The notes beneath the pieces are model-generated. The model was not told the origin of the DNA, searched no databases, and was given only the letters and a program-made list of their open reading frames with translations. From NCBI GenBank assembly GCA_026122225.1, contig JANEZZ010002197.1:558001-622000 (forward strand): a stretch of 64,000 nucleotides of DNA, written 5' to 3'. Of this stretch, positions 34,196 through 46,400 are shown one piece after another; the first letter of the stretch is position 1, and every line of letters begins with the position of its first letter. The translations under genes and the position numbers were made by a program. The stretch is from Heloderma charlesbogerti (taxonomy: Eukaryota > Chordata > Lepidosauria > Squamata > Helodermatidae).

Positions 34196-35780
34196 CACAT
34201 CTGCAGGGCACCAGGTTGGGGAAAGTGGTTGGAAAGAGACCCCGCACCTTTGATAAGAACTCCTCAACTGGTATGGGAAATGAGAGGACTCCAGTGCCAT
34301 AGTGGGAATGGGAAGCAATCCCTCTAGCAAAAATCTGCCCCTTTTCCGAACGTTTGGAAATGTTTCAATTCTGCATCATTTATGCTGGCCCTGGAACTGG
34401 GCACTTCATTGGGGCAGAATTTTTGAGTGCAGTTTGCTTTGTTTTCTGGGAGGGGTTGGTGAGCACCTGTCCCCACCCCTCTCCTCCACCCCATGCCTAG
34501 AGTTGCTGTTTTTACATTGAGGAAGCCTGAAATTCTGTGCCAAGCAACTCCCTCTCTTACTTTTTCTTCATGCAAAGCCAATTATGCAAATCAGTACAAC
34601 ATGCTTGCAAATGGGCTCCCTTTGCATCAACTTTGCTCAATTCGTCTGCTCAGTTCCAGATTGTTGCTGAGGGGTTTTTTCATCTTCTTCTTTTTGCTAA
34701 ATGTGGAAGTTTTGGGCGAGGCGCAGTATAGTGACCAAAGGAGAAATGGGTGAGGGACAACTGTGTATTACAGCTGGCCATATAGGAGGGTAAGGTAGAT
34801 GTCGATGCGCGTGCACACACACACAAGTTCCCTAATGCCACATCCCTTTGCAGTTCATCCCAGTCCAGCAAACACAATCTAAGAACAATGAGTTTTAATG
34901 CACAAATCTGCAGTACAAATGAAACATAGTGCAACCAGTCATCTAGATTTAACCTCACAGCATTAGTGCCGGGTTGATAATTTGTCCCACTTTTTTCCCC
35001 CCCCATTCTCATTCAATTTGATAGAAAAGAAATTGCTTTGAAAAAGAAACTCAAAGGAGGAGAAATTTTGGAGAAATTCTCATGGGTTGGGTTTGGGGTT
35101 CTTGGGGTTACCTTACTTGTGAGGAGGCTGAGGAGTGTGCGTGAGTGTCCTGTCTGTCATCGTACAATGATGATGGCGGCCTGTAGCCTATGTGGCAGCC
35201 TGTAGCCTCCTTGGCTTTCCACACTTCAGTTAAAGCCATCAAGAGGAAGACCTCATGAGGCAATTCCTCCCATGGGGCTTTTTTCAGTTCAGAAAGTACA
35301 GGTGGCCTGGGAAGCTGCAGAGCCATGGAAAGATGTGTAACAGAGAGAGAAAACATACACAGTACGCTCAGCCACCTTGCGGTGATTAGGTAAGCTCAAA
35401 AATACCACCAAAAGAAATTCAAAATTCTGCCTCAGAAAAGTGGAAACCTCAACATCGTTGATGCTGTTGCCACCTACAGAAGCTGTGCAAGGAACCAAAA
35501 GCCCTTAGGGCAAAAGAAAGAAGCTGTGCTACAACCCCTGCAGATAGTGAGCCCTATCTGTGAGAAACTGCTGGAGAATTTCTCCTCCCCTAGGAGAAAT
35601 TTGGTGAAATGGTGGGCAGTTTCTCTGCCCACAAATAGGCTGGGGAATTTTGTGAGGCCATTTGTGCAGAGCTCTACATGGAATACACCATAGGCAGTGG
35701 TGTAGTGGAGCCTGGGACACAGTGCTGGCACTTTTTTATTAGCAGGGACTATGGCATCATCTGCCACCCCACCCCTTCAG
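34196..35780. other. OSBPL7 intron 1, no gene seen
   Basis: Open frames at 34300-35770 overlap on both strands and match no family. A short hairpin-MITE edge (agggcaccaggttggggaaa) lies near 34206. Confidence 0.45.
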
Positions 35781-36240
35781 AATTCCCTGTTTCCTCTGAG
35801 CTTAGCTGCAATTCTCACAGTAGCTGTGGGTAGGGGTTGGGGGATGGCATTGAATTTTCCCTGCAACAACATACTGTTCCCTGTTGCAATGCAAGGTACT
35901 TTGTGGTGAGTTGGTCTTGAATGGGCAATTAAGGGTGCAATCCTATGCAAGTTAAGACAGAAGAAAGTCCTACAACTCCCAGCATTCCCCAGCCAGCCTG
36001 GGGAATCCTGGGAGTTGTAGGACTTTCCTCTGTCTAAACATGCATAGGATTGCGCCCTAAGACCCTTTAGCTGTATGGCAGAGCTGTTTCTGATGGAGAT
36101 GAAAACTGCTGGAACTGGTTTGTTGATATGGATCAGCACAGCTGCCTGGATTTTTGGACTCTCCTTGCGGGCTTGGCTGTGGGGACTATCTTGATGCACA
36201 CCTGCATGTCAACATTTACCTCTACACCACTGCCCACAGT
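35781..36240 (+). repeat. Dispersed repeat family R2, copy 2 (interrupted)
   Basis: It matches copy 1 at 5505-5765 on both sides of the MITE at 35933-36057, with shared ggtcttgaatgg before it and ctggtttgttgatatggatc after it. Confidence 0.65.
35933..36057. mobile_element. Harbinger-like hairpin MITE, copy 5
   Basis: GGGTGCAATCCTATGC ... ATAGGATTGCGCCC, flanked by TAA on both sides (35930-35932, 36058-36060), nested in repeat R2. Confidence 0.85.
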
Positions 36241-36454
36241 TTGAGTCCAAGAAATCTAGAGGGCACCAGGTTGGGGAAGTCTGTTTTGGACGATCAAAGC
36301 TAGTTCCTTTCTGTTTTCGAATGTTTGTCGACAGCCTGGAGGGATGGTCACTTGGAAATGTAAGAACAAGAAGAATTGAACAGGAAGCTTCTCAGGTATA
36401 CTGTTCCTGCTCTTAGAGAGTATCTTAGGACTTTGGCTTCTAAGTTCTGAATAA

Positions 36455-36725
36455 AAAGGTAAAGGTGGTCCCAACCAGTCGTGTCCGACTCTGGGGTGTG
36501 GTGCTCATCTCCATTTCTAAGCCAAAGAGCCAGCGCTGTCCGAAGACGCTTCCGTGGTCATGTGGCCGGCATGACTGAACACCAAAGTGCATGGAACGCT
36601 GTTACCTTTCCCGCCGAAGCGGTACCTATTTATCTACTTGCAATTTCTTGCTTTCGAACTGCTAGGTTGTCAGGAGCTGGGACTGAAGACGGGAGCTCAC
36701 TCTGTCATGCGGCACTCGGGTCGGG
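36455..36725 (-). mobile_element. tRNA-type SINE with BovB-like tail, minus orientation
   Basis: It starts aaaggtaaaggtggtccc and cagtcgtgtccgactctggg, then ggtcatgtggccggcatgac, and gagcggtacctatttatc-like sequence. It matches a squamate SINE seen reversed. The block cagtcgtgtccgactct is shared with the BovB ends in this window. Confidence 0.75.
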
Positions 36726-37680
36726 GGCAGAAAGCAGCCTCGCCTATATTTCATGCCATAGAATTTATGGTGTCCTGCTAATGCGGCCCAGCAACATGCA
36801 TTGATATTTGTGGACATGCTCATTTTCTGGGCAGAAGTCTTTGCATACTCAGTAAAAAAAAATGCATGGCTAAGATGTGGTAGGTGCATGCAAGCTAAAT
36901 CTTCAGCCTGGGTTTAATCAAGCCATGAGAGAGAGAGAGAGGGAGAGGGAGAGAGACTGGACTGCAAAGAGAGCAGGAAGGTGTATGGCTGTGATCAGAC
37001 ATAATAATAAACTATGGTTTATCATTGCAGGAATGGGCCTAGGCAAGCATTGAGCTCACACGCTCCCTCTCTCCTCTTCCAATGCGGCCGCAAGGAGGAG
37101 ATCAGAAGCTTTCACTTTCATTTGCAATTAGCCACAGTTTAGTATTTCATCCGAGTCCTAAACTGTGTTTAATCTTAACTATGGTTTATTGAAACAAGCC
37201 AGCTTCATAAATCAAGGTTTGAAGTTGGCTTGTTTCAGTACACCATAGTTAAGATGAACTGTAGTTTTTTGGGATGTAACATTACATTACTGTTAGTCAA
37301 AAACTGAAGAGAAAGCTCCCCTTCTCTTCCTTTGCAGCCGTGTTGCTGCATCTCACCTAGGCTAGTTCCAATAACAAACATAGTTTATTGTTACATCTGA
37401 ATACAAACAATGCCTCCCCGAACAGCTGCCCTCCCCTCCTTCTGGCAGCCCTGTGTATGATTTCAGAAACATAGATCTAGACCATACTTATCCCCTTCCT
37501 TCCCACCGCTTCTGGTTTCAGCATGAAACACAGAGGCAACGAGAGTCCCAAGCTCACATCGAACTCAGCGGGGCTTACATCTGGATAGACAGGCTGCAAA
37601 TTGAGAACCTGTTTGCCAAGGGAGGGTAGATGCAAAATAGGTGTGGCTAAGCAGTTTACCCAAAGCCGCAGCAGCAGGAG
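36726..37680. other. OSBPL7 intron 1 with MITE-like aaccatggttta repeats
   Basis: Segments around 37000-37400 carry alternating aactatggttta and accatagttaag blocks, as in a palindromic DNA element, plus a (GA)n run near 36930. No gene seen. Confidence 0.45.
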
Positions 37681-39311
37681 CAACGAAGAAAGTATAGGCG
37701 AACAAGCAGATGAGACTGGTAAAAGGCCGCTGGTAGCCTGCTGTGACCAATTCGCACAACACTTTGCAGATGAAATCGATCGTATCCGTGCCGACTTGGA
37801 TGCCGTAGTCGTTACAGGTCTGGTGGATGTAACTTTGGACCCTGCTTGTCCAGTTATAGTGAATACTTTTCAGTTTGTACAGCCTGTGGATGTGGACAGG
37901 ATCCTTGGAGAGGCAAGGCCTACCACTTGTGTGCTAAACCCTTGCCCTTCCTGGCTTCTAAAAGCAGTGGGGGGCTGGGGGGGGTGGCTGGCTGATTGGG
38001 TAAGGGTCGTGGTGAACGCCTCCTTACAGCAAGGTGTGATTCTGTCTTGCCTAAAGGAGGTGGTGGTTTTTCTTTTTTTTAAAAAACCCTCCCTGAACAC
38101 CCTCTGTGTTGGAAAATGTCTAGCTGGTCTCCAGTATTCCGTTCTTGGGCAAGGTGGCTGAGCGTGTGGTGGCTTCTCAGCTCCAGGGATTTCTGGATGA
38201 AAGGGATTATCTAGATCCCTTTCAATCTGGCTTCAGGCCTGGTTATGGGACAGACGCTGCTTTGGTCGCCTTGGCAGGTGATCTATGCCAAGAACTGGAC
38301 AGGGGGAGTATGTCCCTGTTAGTTCTGCTGGACCTTTCGGCGGCTTTCAGTGCCATCGACCGTGGTATCCTTCTGGAATGTCCGTCTGAGATGGGATTGG
38401 GAGGTGCTGTTATATGGCAGCTCCCGCCCTTCGTGGAGAGGCAGTCTAGTGGTGCTGCAGTATTTCTGTTTGACGCCATTTTCTTTGGCCTGTGGTGTCC
38501 CTCAGGGTTCCATCTTATCCCCCGTGGTATTTCACATATACATGAAAGCGCTGGGAGGGATTGTCTGGAGTTTGGGGGGTGCGGTGTTGCCAGGATGCTG
38601 ATGACACCCAACTCTGTCTCTCCTTTCCATCTAAATCCAAGGAAGCTGTTATGGTTCTAAATCAGTGCCTGATGTTGCTAATGAAGTGGATGAGGGCAAA
38701 CAAATGGAAGCTTAATCCAGACAAGACAGAAGTGCTTTTGGTCAGTCAAAAGGCAGATCAGGAAATAGGGATTCAACCTGTGCTGGATGGGGTCACACTC
38801 CCCTGAAGACTCAGGCCCGCGGGTGTGATCTTGGACTCAGCCCTGAACCTGGATGCTCGGGTCTTGGCGGTGGCCAGGAGTGTGTTTGCACAGCTGAGGC
38901 TAGTGCGCCAGCTTGCACCCATTCCTAGAGATGTCTGATCTGGCCACGGTCACGCATGCTTTAGTTATATTCCATTTGGACCACTGTAACATGCTCTAGA
39001 TGGGGCTGCCTTCAGAAACTGTTCAGAAACTTCAGCTGGTCTAGAATGCTGAGGCCAGACTGTTGACCAGTGTTGGTTACAGGGAGTCACGTGGCTCCCT
39101 TGTTTACAACAGCTTCACTTGCTACCATCTGTTTCTGGGCAGAATTCAAAGTGTTCGTTATGACCTAGAAAGCCCTAAACGACTTGGGACCAGGCAACCT
39201 GAAAGACTGCCGTCTCCCATACAAATCTGCCCATTTCTAGGATCTTCTGGAGAGGCCCTTCTTTCGAGAGTGCCACCTTCAGAGGCTTGTCTGGTGGCAA
39301 CCTGAAAGAGG

Positions 39312-39463
39312 GTCATAGAATCATTGGGTTGGAAGGGGCCTACAAGACCATCTAGGCCAACCCCCTGCTCAGTGCAGGAAGCCTGATTCCCAGGCAGTCT
39401 CCCATCCAAGTATAGGGCTGACCCTGCTTAGCTTCCGAGATCAGGCGAGATCAGGCGCATCCA
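39312..39463 (-). mobile_element. 5S rRNA-derived SINE with CR1 tail, copy 1
   Basis: On the minus strand the order is a 5S rRNA-like head (gatctcggaagctaagcagg, cttggatgggagactgcctg), then the CR1 terminus (gcagggggttggcctagatg, ccttccaaccc, gattctatga). It lacks the 5' part of 5S rRNA. Confidence 0.8.
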
Positions 39464-39480
39464 GCCCTTTGCTCAACCTC

Positions 39481-39608
39481 GTAGAATCATTGGGTTGGAA
39501 GGGGCCTACAAGACCATCTAGGCCAACCCCCTGCTCAGTGCAGGAAGCCTGATTCCCAGGCGGTCTCCCATCCAAGTACTAACCAGGGCTGGCCCTGTTT
39601 AGCTTCCA
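39481..39608 (-). mobile_element. 5S rRNA-derived SINE with CR1 tail, copy 2
   Basis: Nearly identical to copy 1. Its 5S part retains cctggttagtacttggatgg. It lies in tandem, both inside the L2 at 37680-39890. Confidence 0.8.
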
Positions 39609-40202
39609 GCCCTTTTCAGGGGCCGCTCCCAGACTATAGAACTCCCTCCCAAGAGAGGCTAGGTTTGCTCCTTCTTAGATATCCTTCCACTGGCAGGCAA
39701 AGACTGCTTTATTGAAGAACCTGTAACCTGTAAGTGAGTCTGTCGAGTTGGGTGCTGTTTTTAATAATATTCTTTCTGTAATTGTTATGTTTTTATAGCA
39801 TTTTAATAGATTATTTTAATCAATTTTAATTGGTTCTGTAAACCACCTTGAGTGCCATTTTTTGGTAGAAAGGTGGGGTACAAATTACATAAATAAATAA
39901 ATGGGCAAGCTGTAAAGGTGGTGCTGGGGGAGGCAATCCTATATAAGAGGTACCACCCAGGTATCCAGTGGAGAGGTGGGGAAATTTGTCATAGCAATGA
40001 CATTACGATTTTTCTCTCTGTTCTCTCCCCCACCATCCCTCCCAATAGCTGGAAGCTCCATCTAGCCCTCTGCACACACTCTGGTTTCGAAGTGTTTGGC
40101 AGAAATCACACATAATGGTTTAGCTTTTCGTTGTGCTAAATTAGTGAGCCTGTTGGACTACTGGCTAGTCAACCAACCTGCCTGTGCTGCTTCTCCTCAC
40201 AG

Positions 40203-40320
40203 CCAAGCCTCTGAATGTGATGCAGTGGACATGGAGGCCAGCTCTTGACTAAAAGGTGCATCTCTGACGCCCCCTTGGCATCCAGAGGGGACACTGGCAG
40301 GAGAGGCGGTCTCCTCAGGA
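40203..40320 (+). promoter_or_regulatory. OSBPL7: OSBPL7 exon 2 5' UTR with two upstream ORFs
   Basis: An acceptor (gcttctcctcacag) ends at 40202. Before the main ATG there is a minimal uORF ATGTGA (40215-40220), overlapped by a second uORF of ten codons (40220-40252) ending in TAA. If this leader is transcribed as inferred, these would tend to reduce OSBPL7 translation. Confidence 0.6.
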
Positions 40321-40419
40321 ATGGGTAGTCATGAGAAAGATCCGTCTTCTCCCAAAAGAGCACCACCTCCCTCTCGGTCCAACAGCACCGTATCATCCAG
40401 ACACAGCATTGTTCGGCAG
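40321..40419 (+). CDS. OSBPL7: OSBPL7 coding exon 1 (start codon)
   Basis: ATG opens [20 protein letters not shown] and [13 protein letters not shown], a Ser/Pro-rich N terminus, with donor CGGCAG|gtatgg in phase 0. No other in-frame ATG joins to exon 2. Confidence 0.85.
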
Positions 40420-43400
40420 GTATGGTTTCTCCCCACTGAGTAACCATGCCCCACACATCCCTGTAGGGTGGCCAGGCGTCCTGCTTTATGGAGGACAGTC
40501 CTCTGTTTGAAAAGCTGCTGGAGGAAAGTCTTCTATTTGAAGGTGTCCTCTCTTTGATGGGCTGTCCATTTCAAGTCCGATCGAAAGATACGGAACCATA
40601 AGATGGAAGAGCAGAGGCCATGAATTTGCCTGTCAGCAGTTAGCATCTGAACAGCAAAACAAGCAGGCACACAAGTCACCGGGTCACAGTTTTCCCCGCT
40701 CATGGGAAATATATTGTATTTCTATTTAAATCATAGCCATTATTTCTAAATTTGCAATTGCACACATACTGTAGCATATACAAATGTTATGCAAACTGGT
40801 GTCCTCCCTTTTTTTAATGGCGCGTTCCCTCTTTTTTGGCAATGTGTAAGTGGTCACCCTCCATCCCTGGCTTGGGCGGGAGGGCCTTCCTAATCAGAGG
40901 GTGTTGTGACATAAAGCACCTTTCTGTTCAGGCCAGCCTTCCCAACCTGGTGTCCTCCAGATGTTCTGGACTGCAGCTCCTGTCATCCTCAGCCAGCGTG
41001 GCCGATGGTGACGGCTGGTTGGAGTTGTAGCCCAAAACATCTGGAGAGCAGCAGGTTGAGGGAAGCCGATTTAGGCATTAAGCAATCGGTACATCTTTTA
41101 ATCTGTCCTTTGAACCACAACTAGGGATGTCTGTCTCTGGGAAATCCGGCCCTTTTGGGGCTCACTGGAGTTCTGTGCCACGCCTGACTTGGCTTGCATT
41201 CGCAAGCCGAGCCGTGGCTTTTTCCTGAAATCTGGGAACCTCTTCCGTATTTTTAAAAAATTTGCAGCCACAATTTGCACAAATGTCTATTTCCGCAAAT
41301 TAAAAAAAAAAACACGGAAAATCTGCTAGCGGGCCCAACTCGCTATGGACTGAGTTGGGCCAGCTAGCAGAAGATGAGCCAAAGTCCAGGGGGGCTGCGC
41401 TGATGAAAGCTTGTCCGCCCCGACCAGATTCGTCCAACATCCCTAGCCACAACACCAAGTTTCAGCCAAAGTTTGCCCTTTGGGTGAAAAAACTCCTTCC
41501 CTTCTTTCTAATGTTTCTGTCTGTTGGCTTGTTCATTTGTTTTTAGGGTTCGGAAAGCTGGGAGGTGGTGGATGAGCTGCGGATCCAAAGTGGGGTCATC
41601 CAGGAGCCAGAGAGGCAGGAGGGCTACCTGCTCAAGAAGCGAAAATGGCCCCTGAAGGGCTGGCACAAGGTGAGAGATTTGGGTGTTGTGTAGAACTGCG
41701 GGTGGCGGTGGTGGTCCCATTTCTCGGTGCTACATTGCTGGGTGCTCGGATCCCAAACTGTCCTGTCCATTTCAGGGGCTTGGGAATGGTCCCTCCCAGC
41801 TTCCTGTTCTTTGAGGGGAAATAATTGCACCCTCAGATAAACGGCTCTCTGTCCAAAGAACTCATCCTGACTTAATGATAAAATCTTGTTCAGCCAGTGA
41901 GAGTCATGCAGATATTGGCCAAACCACCTCTGCTCCACCTTCTGTTCCTCCCATAGTTCTCTGGAGTGGGGCGCAGGGTATATTACATTAACCACATCCC
42001 CTTATCTCCTAAGCCCTGTCAGAGAAAGGAACCTGGTTTGTTCTGGTGAAATGATGCTCCTTGCACTGTTAATAATCGCACTGTTGTCCCCTCTTTAAAA
42101 ATGTAATTATTCAAGTGTTTGTTCTAGTATCTTGCTACGTGTGGATATCGAAGTACATGTGTTTAGGGGCGAAGAGTGTGAACAGGAAGCCGGGAAACCC
42201 CTGGTTCAAATTTCTCTTCAACCATGAACTTGCTGTGTGGCCTTCGACAAGCCACTATCTCCCCTTCTGCAATATGGGGTCATGGGGATAATAACACTGG
42301 GCTACCTTAAAGAATTCTTGCAAAGATTTTCATTCCTTCTATTACTGACGTTCGAGCCTGAGTGCCGATTCTTATGTAGCCAAAATGGCACCACCCAGGC
42401 ACAAGAGGGAGGTATCAGCAGGCTCAGCAGAGCCTCTAAGTTTGCAGAAGTTAAAAGCTTTAGGGGGGGGGGGAATAAGGGAGGGAACTCCCCAGAACAG
42501 TCCAGTGAGGACTGAGCATGTTTAGTGGCTACATAATGCTGATGGACTGTTGGAGAGGGGGGCAGGGGAATGGAAGAATTGGGAGAGGGAATGGAATGAC
42601 GTGTCCTGCGAGATGGCATGGCTGGCTGGCTGGAACCCGGAATGGGAGCACTCCACACTGCAACATTTTGTTGCTGGCCCAACTTGAATTAATAGCAGTA
42701 GCATTAATAATAATAACAATAATAATAAAAAAACTTGCTGGATCATATTTCTACCCCTTGTCTTTAATAGACTCTTTAGAACAGCCTTCCCCAACTGGGT
42801 GCCCTCCAGATGTGTTGAACTACAACTCCCAGCATGCCCCAGCCAGTATGGCTGGCTGAGGCATGCTGAGAGTTGTAGTTCAACTGCCTTAGGCTGCTTT
42901 AGAAGTCCTTCTCCAACCTTTTAGGATTATGCCAGTGTTCATGATAGCAAGCAGTTCTGAGCTGTGGCCAGCCAGCTCTTTAAGGGTCTTTGAGGGAATG
43001 GCATCTGACATCCTGCTTGCTTGAATTAATTCAGACAGGCCAATTATTCTTGATTATTTGTGATTTCTTCCTTTTTTTCCCCCTCACTGTTTCGTAAAGC
43101 GTTATTTCGTTTTGGAAGATGGAATCCTGAAATACGCCACAACACGCCAGGATGTGAGTACAGCAGGAGGGGACAGTTTTGGGGATACCTGGAATGCAGT
43201 GTTTACAGGGATCCAGGCATTCAAGTGGTCAAAGGGGGACAATTGAGATCACCGAGAAGCACTCGTTAGTAGGCTGGAGCTAGAAAGGAGGGGCAGTATC
43301 CAGTTGCCCAGCGTGACTCTGTCTGTGGCTCCTCCCTCCTAGGTCCTGAAAGGGAAGCTGCATGGTTCCATTGACGTCCGTTTGTCAGTCATGTCAGTCA

Positions 43401-46400
43401 ACAAGAAAGCCCAGCGTGTGGATCTGGACACCGAGGAGAATATTTATCATCTCAAGGTAGTGGGTGCAAAAGAGGAGCCTTGCCCAGGTTGAGGCGGGAT
43501 GGGTTGAGACAGATGGCCTAGTGAGCTGGAATGTAAAAATGGGAGAGGGAAGAAAGGATGGAGGAAGGGGAAAGCTCATTGGAGACCTGAGCTCAAATGC
43601 CAATTCATCTGTTAGCCTGAGGCATGCTATGGATGCTAGACCTTGGTTTCCCCGATCTGGGAAATGGGGGAGCTTTGCCTCTGTGAAGATGAACAAGGTG
43701 AAGATCCTGATCTGGCAAATGACAGCCGTAAGCAAGTTTCTCTCAGTACTGGTTGTGCAAAAGGTTGCTGGGCATGGGAAAGAATGGCTTGCAGAACAGT
43801 AATGCAAACGTAAGAATCTACGCATTATCTGACAGGAATCCCTGTGCGGCAGCCAGCATGGAAGCTTATGCACTGAGCACCGTTTATCCACATGAATGCA
43901 ACTGCCCATGGTTCTCTGGATCAGGGCAAGATGTGAAAAGAGACCCTTCTGCTTCTATGTTTGGCTAGCTAGAGATTTTGACTTGTGTTTTAGAGCTCAG
44001 GGTTCAAACTGCAGCCATGAACACCAGGGCCCTTCACTGGAGGAAATTGGCGAGTGCGGGGAAAGGCTGTGAATGGCATCTCCCAGCCAGTGTGCAGACC
44101 AGTGTACAGGATTTAGCTTTAGCACACATGCAGGATCCTGCCATGTGCAGGATTTAGCTTTTAGCACATATTTTCATGGCATTTCCCCCAAAATGTGGAA
44201 AGCTGGATCCTGTATGTATCAGTGGCTTCATGTGACATCTTTGCCACAGGCTGGGAGCCCTCACTTGTGGGCTCTCATAGTGTTTTTCCTGCTTCTGCCA
44301 TGAACCAGGCAGTTTTGTAAAGAGGCCCTGGACAATGCTAGTGCAGTCCTTGTCCGTGTAGTGGTTCCCTGCACCTTTGTCTTTTTAAAAAGCTTTTATC
44401 TGCAGCCCTAAAGACTAGCAACTTGCTTTCTCCTCTTCTCAGTTATTAAAATGGGGATTCTCAAAATCTGATCAGTACACTCATGGAACTTCTGTTGACA
44501 GCCCATATTGGATCACTGCTGCTGTGAAATAAATTCATCCCCAAGTTTTCAGCTATGAATCTCTGCTGAGTTGAAAACCTTGCCTCCTCTCAGAGGCAAG
44601 CCTAAAAACCCATTTCCAGGGCTTGAGAATCTGCCCAGCAGAAGGCAGAAAAATTTGTTCCGATTTCAAACATCAGTGCAGATCTCTACTCGGTTGGGTG
44701 TCTCGTTCCCCCAACTAGCTGGACCAGCCCTACCATTTGGCAGAGTGAGGCAGCCATCTCAGGAAGCTGATTTTGAGTAAGAGCAGCAATGGTTAGATAT
44801 TAAATATATTACACTTGTATTTCTACTATCAGGGAGAGGGAGAGGCACATGTGAGATTTTCTGCCTCTGGTGCCAAAATAACTTAGTTGGCCTTGAGTAC
44901 TATGCAACTTGTCTTGGGGGCGGTGGGGGGGTACATTCACTGCTCCAAACAGTGCCAATAGGGACCAGAAAAAACAGCTGTAAGGCTGGAAACCAAAGTC
45001 AAAAAAGAAAGAAGAAACAGCTGCACCAATTGAATTCCCGACACTTTTCGACACTCGGTCTTTATCAAGGGTAAAAACTCTTGGAGATTCTTTCGGAGGA
45101 TTCCCTCTCCCAGAGTACTCCCAGAATTTCCAAAGAAGAAGCAAGGCAAAGGGAATCCCCCGAGAGAACCTCCAAGAGTTTTTCCCCTTAATAAAGACCA
45201 AGTGTCGAAAGGCGTTGGGAATTAAATTGGTGCAACTGTTTCTTTTTTGACTTTGGATTCACTGCTCCCCCCCACCCCAGCAGCAAAATGTCTGGGCCAG
45301 CCCTGTTCCCTGGCCCCTGTTTGTGTGCTCTGAATATTTTGGTGTCCCCTTTCCACACTTCCTCCATTCTAGATCAAATCCCAGGAGCTCTTCAACAACT
45401 GGGTGGCCAAGCTGTGCTCACACCGCCAAGCAGAGACATCCCAAAGACAGTACCTGACCAGCAACCACGGCGGAAGAGGCTCCCATCCTGCGCAGGTGAG
45501 TTAGGGACTTTCCTGGCTCTGTATGGGAAGCTGTGGTTAGGGAGCACATGGCAAGCTGGCTCTGTCAGTGGCTCCTTGTGAGCATATGTGACGATGAGCA
45601 GGGCGACCTTGAGTACTCTAGAGCCCTCCTTGCTTCTCTTCTCCTAGAGCAGGGGAGCAGAACCTCTTTCGCGCCAAGGGCTGAATTCCATTATGGCAAA
45701 CCTTTCAGGGGCCACATTCCAGGCGTGGGCATGGCCCCAAACCAAAAATACCAGTATAATTTAGCTTAAAATACCAGTATAATTTAGTAATACAAGTATA
45801 ATTTATAATTTAAATACCAGTATCATTTATTTATTTATTTATTTATTGCATTTTATATCCCGCCTTTTTTCCTCTTGCAAGGAACCCAAGGCGGCTTACG
45901 TTATCCTCCTCCTCTCCATTTTATCCTCACAACAGCAACCCTGTGAGGTGGGTTGGGCTGAGAGTGAGGGACTGGCCCAAAGTCACCCAGTGAGGTTCCA
46001 TAGCTGGGTGGGAACTAGAACCCGGATGTACCAGCTCCCATTCCAAGACTCTAACCACTACAACACATTGGCTCTTTATAGTTTTATAATCTTTATAATT
46101 TATAATACCAGTAAAATACCAGTATAATTTAAAATACTCAAACACTTAATACTTCAATACTTAATACTTGTGTATAATACTTAATGATATACTTAATATA
46201 ATTAATAATATGTATAATAATATACTTAATAATATAATACTAATACTTAATAATTAATACCTAATAATACCTAATAATACCTTAATAATATATTAATACC
46301 TTGATACCTAATAATTAATACTTAATTTACTTAATACTTAATACTTTAAAATACTTTTTTATAATTTAAAATACCAGTATTATTTAATACCAGTATAATT

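Larger units (their letters stand above)
37680..39890 (+). mobile_element. L2-type LINE, long but degraded
   Basis: Plus-strand frames encode the pre-RT (RPTTCVLNPCPSWLLKA), RT (DPFQSGFRPGYGT, LLVLLDLSAAFSAID, degraded VPQGSILSP) and a connection domain (MRANKWKLNPDKTEVLLV). It then degrades through several frameshifts to a 3' UTR ending in AAATAAATAAAT near 39900. Two 5S-derived SINEs are inserted at 39310-39608. Confidence 0.88.

Noticed and set aside
39312..39608. 5S rRNA gene
   Set aside because: Only the internal and 3' part of 5S rRNA is present, and it runs directly into a CR1 terminus. It is a SINE or pseudogene.
43394..43968. Overlapping frames up to 171 aa in an OSBPL7 intron
   Set aside because: They lie on both strands beside exon 4, have no recognisable domain, and one starts by reading across the exon antisense.
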